From Firm-04 sp964463355 (lineage in GTDB: Bacteria; Bacillota; Clostridia; Oscillospirales; Ruminococcaceae), in the NCBI GenBank assembly GCA_964463355.1, contig CAYXBP010000010.1, forward strand, positions 3,978-67,977: DNA of 64,000 nt. Reading direction: 5' to 3'. The notes under the pieces were generated by a model. The model ran no database searches and was not told where the DNA came from. It was given only the letters and a program-made list of their open reading frames with translations. The position numbers and the translations under genes were made by a program. Positions 62,268 through 64,000 of the stretch are shown here, piece by piece (positions within the stretch are counted from its first letter, which is position 1; the number at the start of each line of letters is the position of its first letter).

Positions 62268-62783
62268 CTAGGACAACTTATTTTTTCTAAGGGGTGCAAG
62301 CAGTTCTTCAATCAATGCAGTATCAGATTTATGATACTTAATAATGAAAGTATCGTCATCTCTTTTTTTAGAAGCAAACTCAACCCCACTTTTAGACAAT
62401 TTGTCAAGTTCAGTACGATTTAGAGCCTTATATGCGTAGCTATCATCAATATACCGAGAACATATCGTGTGCAATTCTGGGATATCGTTAGAAATGGTAT
62501 TCCAAACTACTTGCAAGTCAACATTTCCGTCATCGTGAGCAAAACGATTTCGCATTCCACGAATTTGCTTCCAAGAAACATCAGATAATTCTGTCGTTGC
62601 ATCGGCAGAAAGATTCTTCGCCAATTCCCCAATCTGTAGTAAGCACATGGACGCAGCTAACTGATATGCCTGATCAGAGGAAAACGCTGCAAAAGATTCG
62701 CCAAATCGCTCTTTAAGCTGCGCAAGCTCGACACAATATTTTATGATATGCTTCAAAATCAAAACATCTCTCTTATGCAGCAT
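62268..62783 (-). CDS. hepT: HepT-type HEPN toxin with C-terminal repeat module
   Basis: ATG 62783 follows GAGGTG; 171 residues. The HEPN domain (1 to about 113) shows LQIGELAKNLS and the RNase motif RNRFAH (RX4H). The position two after the His, which is the AMPylated Tyr in typical HepT (HXY), is Asp here. Residues about 117-165 are an added copy of the element's module (YKALNRTELDKLSK ... FIIKYHKSDTALIEELL), very like the ToxN-like tail. It is translationally coupled to the broken mntA frame. Confidence 0.8.
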   Translation of the reverse strand: MLHKRDVLILKHIIKYCVELAQLKERFGESFAAFSSDQAYQLAASMCLLQIGELAKNLSADATTELSDVSWKQIRGMRNRFAHDDGNVDLQVVWNTISNDIPELHTICSRYIDDSYAYKALNRTELDKLSKSGVEFASKKRDDDTFIIKYHKSDTALIEELLAPLRKNKLS

Positions 62784-63075
62784 ACAACAGCACCTCGTCA
62801 TCTAATATTTCAAACCTGAATTCCAAAGAGACAGAATCTTCGGTAATACAATCGACATTTTTCTCAAGTGCATTTTCAAAGGCTTCAACCATTTAATTAA
62901 AGGCAAATAAACCTATCGAGTGGTTTAATTTAATAATGAGGTCTATATCGCTGTCCTTTGTTGCGTCATTTCTCGCATATGAGCCAAATAAAATCACTCG
63001 TTTTAATCCAAATCTTTGCGCAATCGGCACAATGCGTTCTCGGATTTCATCAATCGTATATATCACATTTTTCAT
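62773..63075 (-). pseudogene. mntA: MntA-type nucleotidyltransferase antitoxin split by an in-frame stop
   Basis: From ATG 63075 (RBS GAGGAGGG) the frame encodes 60 residues with the MNT signature LFGSYARNDATKDSDIDLII and stops at TAA 62895-62893 after GLFAFN. The same frame then continues, starting with ATG, for 39 residues (MVEAFENALEKNVDCITEDS...) to a stop overlapping the hepT start. Together the two make 100 codons, the normal MNT length. One base change could produce this stop. TAAATG might permit re-initiation, giving a two-piece protein. Confidence 0.75.
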
Positions 63076-63129
63076 ACTGAATCCCTCCTCAATGACCGCC
63101 GCCACAGTTCGCGCGAATCAGATACCGAT

Positions 63130-63147
63130 TGTGCTACATATAGCACA
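63130..63147 (+). repeat. element-wide 18-bp site, copy 5
   Basis: TGTGCTACATATAGCACA, exact, in the leader between the mntA promoter (63199-63227) and the mntA start codon. Confidence 0.85.
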
Positions 63148-63198
63148 ACAGCCGATATAACATTGCACTGCGTCAAACGATCAGCTTCTTTCAATCAC

Positions 63199-63227
63199 AT
63201 TGTACCACAAGCAAGCGGAACTGTCAA
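63199..63227 (-). promoter_or_regulatory. promoter of mntA-hepT
   Basis: Minus strand TTGACA (63227-63222), a 17-bp spacer and TACAAT (63204-63199). Confidence 0.75.
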
Positions 63228-63307
63228 GTGTCCGTAACAATCCTGTTATAGATATCGAATTGAATCCCGCCCGAATTTATGCAATCCTACAAATTTTAAG
63301 TACCATA

Positions 63308-63337
63308 TTGACGGAACTGCCCAAAATATGGTATAAT
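63308..63337 (+). promoter_or_regulatory. plus-strand promoter of a possible type I locus
   Basis: TTGACG (63308-63313), an 18-bp spacer and TATAAT (63332-63337). Confidence 0.65.
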
Positions 63338-63407
63338 AAATATGTACAAAAAAGCACCCCCACAGGAGCACAGCACAGCACTGTACTGCACTCCTATCAT
63401 CAGGCAG

Positions 63408-63476
63408 ATGTTGGTGCATCTGAATGACTTAGTGAGAATGCTATTTTTCGTGGTTCTATTATACCACTTAATTTAG
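63408..63476 (+). CDS. candidate 22-residue hydrophobic peptide
   Basis: MLVHLNDLVRMLFFVVLLYH plus LI. It is the only membrane-like short ORF on the plus-strand RNA, and no good RBS is present, so coding is uncertain. The surrounding convergent promoters make a type I toxin possible. Confidence 0.35.
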   Translation: MLVHLNDLVRMLFFVVLLYHLI

Positions 63477-63486
63477 GTCTTGTCAA
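63458..63486 (-). promoter_or_regulatory. minus-strand promoter converging on the plus-strand one
   Basis: Minus strand TTGACA (63486-63481), a 17-bp spacer and TATAAT (63463-63458): full consensus, reading back across 63340-63450. Confidence 0.7.
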
Positions 63487-63534
63487 GCCCTTCAGAGTGT
63501 TTCGCCGCATCTCCTGAAGGGTTTGACTGTTTTT
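63487..63534 (+). terminator. terminator of the plus-strand transcript
   Basis: Stem CCCTTCAG (63488-63495) / CTGAAGGG (63514-63521), extended by wobble pairs, followed by TTTGACTGTTTTT. Confidence 0.75.
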
Positions 63535-63540
63535 GTGCGT

Positions 63541-63790
63541 ACAGCACCTTGAAAACTGAATAGACTTGGTTTTCTGATTCACCTTGCGCCAAGACGAGCC
63601 TGTCCGATCTCACACTCTCAATCGGATCAATCCGCTGCCGCAGCAAACCGGCAGCATCCGAAGGCTTCGAGCGAATCCATGCCCCGATCAGCAGCTTGTG
63701 GAACTGCTTACCGCAGCTTGGGGTGAATCTGTTTGGTGGGAAAATAGACGCTGAACAGGTGCTTTCGCACGCAGAAAACAAGTCCTATCC
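63541..63790. other. gene-free spacer
   Basis: No ORF with a credible start or family was seen between the element end and the tRNA genes. It starts with ACAGCACCTTGAAAACTGAA, a leader-like sequence common near RNA operons and mobile elements in Firmicutes. The element/chromosome border probably falls in or near this stretch. Confidence 0.5.
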
Positions 63791-63850
63791 GTGCTTGTTC
63801 TTTCTTTTTCTGAAAGACAAGCACTGCGCAGAAGCCTGAATCTTCTGCGC
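63791..63850 (-). terminator. two hairpins downstream of tRNA-Cys
   Basis: GCGCAGAAG / CTTCTGCGC (63826-63850) and GTGCTTGT / ACAAGCAC (63791-63824) lie in tandem, 19 bp beyond the tRNA 3' end on the minus strand; likely transcript end of the tRNA operon. Confidence 0.6.
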
Positions 63851-63868
63851 AAGGTGCTTTGTGCTGAG

Positions 63869-63939
63869 AGGCGCGAACCAGATTTGAACTGGTGATCACG
63901 GTGTTGCAGACCATTGCCTTACCACTTGGCTATCGCGCC
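63869..63939 (-). tRNA. tRNA-Cys (anticodon GCA)
   Basis: The minus strand reads GGCGCGATAGCCAAGTGG...; acceptor GGCGCGA pairs with TCGCGCC, the anticodon loop contains CTGCAAC, the T loop is TTCAAAT and the discriminator is U. CCA is not encoded. 71 nt, the short variable loop expected for Cys. Confidence 0.95.
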
Positions 63940-63945
63940 ATTTGA

Positions 63946-64000
63946 AGCGGATTACGAGGCTCGAACTCGCTACCTCCACCTTGGCAAGGTGGCGCTCTAC
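63946..64000 (-). tRNA. tRNA-Gly (anticodon GCC), 5' end cut by window
   Basis: The minus strand shows the anticodon arm CCACC-TTGCCAA-GGTGG, T arm GCGAG-TTCGAGC-CTCGT and 3' acceptor strand AATCCGC with discriminator U, as in bacterial tRNA-Gly. The 5' acceptor strand and part of the D arm lie beyond base 64000. CCA not encoded. Confidence 0.92.

Larger units (their letters stand above)
32762..63540. mobile_element. integrative conjugative element with type IV secretion system and tyrosine integrase (ends approximate)
   Basis: The segment begins just after the promoter of the chromosomal regulator gene and ends before the tRNA-Cys/tRNA-Gly genes. It holds partition, relaxase, coupling protein, VirB4/VirB6/PrgI, topoisomerase III, ArdC-like and integrase genes, plus a cluster of toxin modules near the integrase. 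Gene style, short spacing and AT/GC texture differ from the left flank. No direct repeat long enough to be a convincing att pair was found by eye, so both ends are estimates. Conjugative rather than merely mobilisable status is inferred from the near-complete secretion gene set. Confidence 0.85.

Noticed and set aside
32796..63550. ACAGCACCTT at 32796-32805 and 63541-63550 as att direct repeat
   Set aside because: Only 10 bp, and the left copy is part of a terminator stem. No longer identity around it, and neither copy matches the tRNA 3' end. Could be chance.
63708..63914. Short minus-strand ORF across the tRNA-Cys gene
   Set aside because: Overlaps a clear tRNA and its terminator hairpins; not credible as a protein gene.
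63869..63939. Integration into the 3' end of tRNA-Cys
   Set aside because: The tRNA faces the element, which is suggestive, but I found no copy of its 3' end near 32.7-33.0 kb.

Overview
The window looks like chromosomal DNA of an anaerobic, spore-forming Firmicute of the Ruminococcaceae/Oscillospiraceae type. The evidence is a sporulation set (SpoIIGA, sigma-E, SpoIIR, a CwlD-like amidase), secreted enzymes with type I dockerins and Thr-rich linkers (cellulosome-style), class III ribonucleotide reductase, a sodium-pump decarboxylase, GTP-dependent PEP carboxykinase, and a thrS gene behind a T-box leader. Many genes have near-consensus TTGACA-17-TATAAT promoters and strong AGGAGG-type ribosome binding sites. 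The species was not identified.

Region 1 (1-32.7 kb) is core chromosome. In order it holds: the end of a Na+-translocating decarboxylase operon; a dockerin-bearing GDSL esterase; spoIIGA-sigE; an iron-hydrogenase-system regulator; pckG convergent with spoIIR; fba; ppk1; an AI-2E permease; an AlaX-type editing protein; CorA; a LacI-like/degenerate GGDEF/AraC regulator; T-box-thrS; an Fe-S scaffold/GGGtGRT pair; a GH25 lipoprotein; the amidase; the operon nrdG-nrdD-trxB with NrdR-like boxes; a dockerin metalloprotease; and a second LacI-like/GGDEF/AraC paralogue.

Region 2 (about 32.8-63.5 kb) is an integrative conjugative element. It has a ParA and a broken ParB, a hairpin-rich oriT-like stretch, MobC and relaxase, a type IV secretion set (VirD4, two VirB2-like pilins, VirB6, PrgI, VirB4, a TadZ-like protein), an ArdC-like polyvalent protein, an XRE regulator, topoisomerase III, a Toprim/DUF3991 protein, a nuclease, a winged-helix replication-type protein and a tyrosine integrase. 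The integrase end (57-63.5 kb) is packed with addiction or defence modules: VapBC, a degenerate Fic protein, a type III ToxN/ToxI-like system with 46-nt RNA repeats plus an orphan single-repeat RNA, a HepT toxin whose MntA partner carries an in-frame stop, and a possible type I locus.

Two element-wide signals stand out. One is an 18-bp site, TGTGCTACATATAGCACA, present five times in either orientation in intergenic positions. The other is a roughly 50-residue module repeated in the relaxase, the small protein after it, the ArdC-like protein, and the C-terminal tails of both the ToxN-like and HepT toxins. Together they suggest that the conjugation and addiction genes are wired into one network.

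Region 3 (63.54-64.0 kb) is a gene-free spacer followed by tRNA-Cys and the 3' part of tRNA-Gly, both on the minus strand. The exact element ends (att sites) could not be found by eye.
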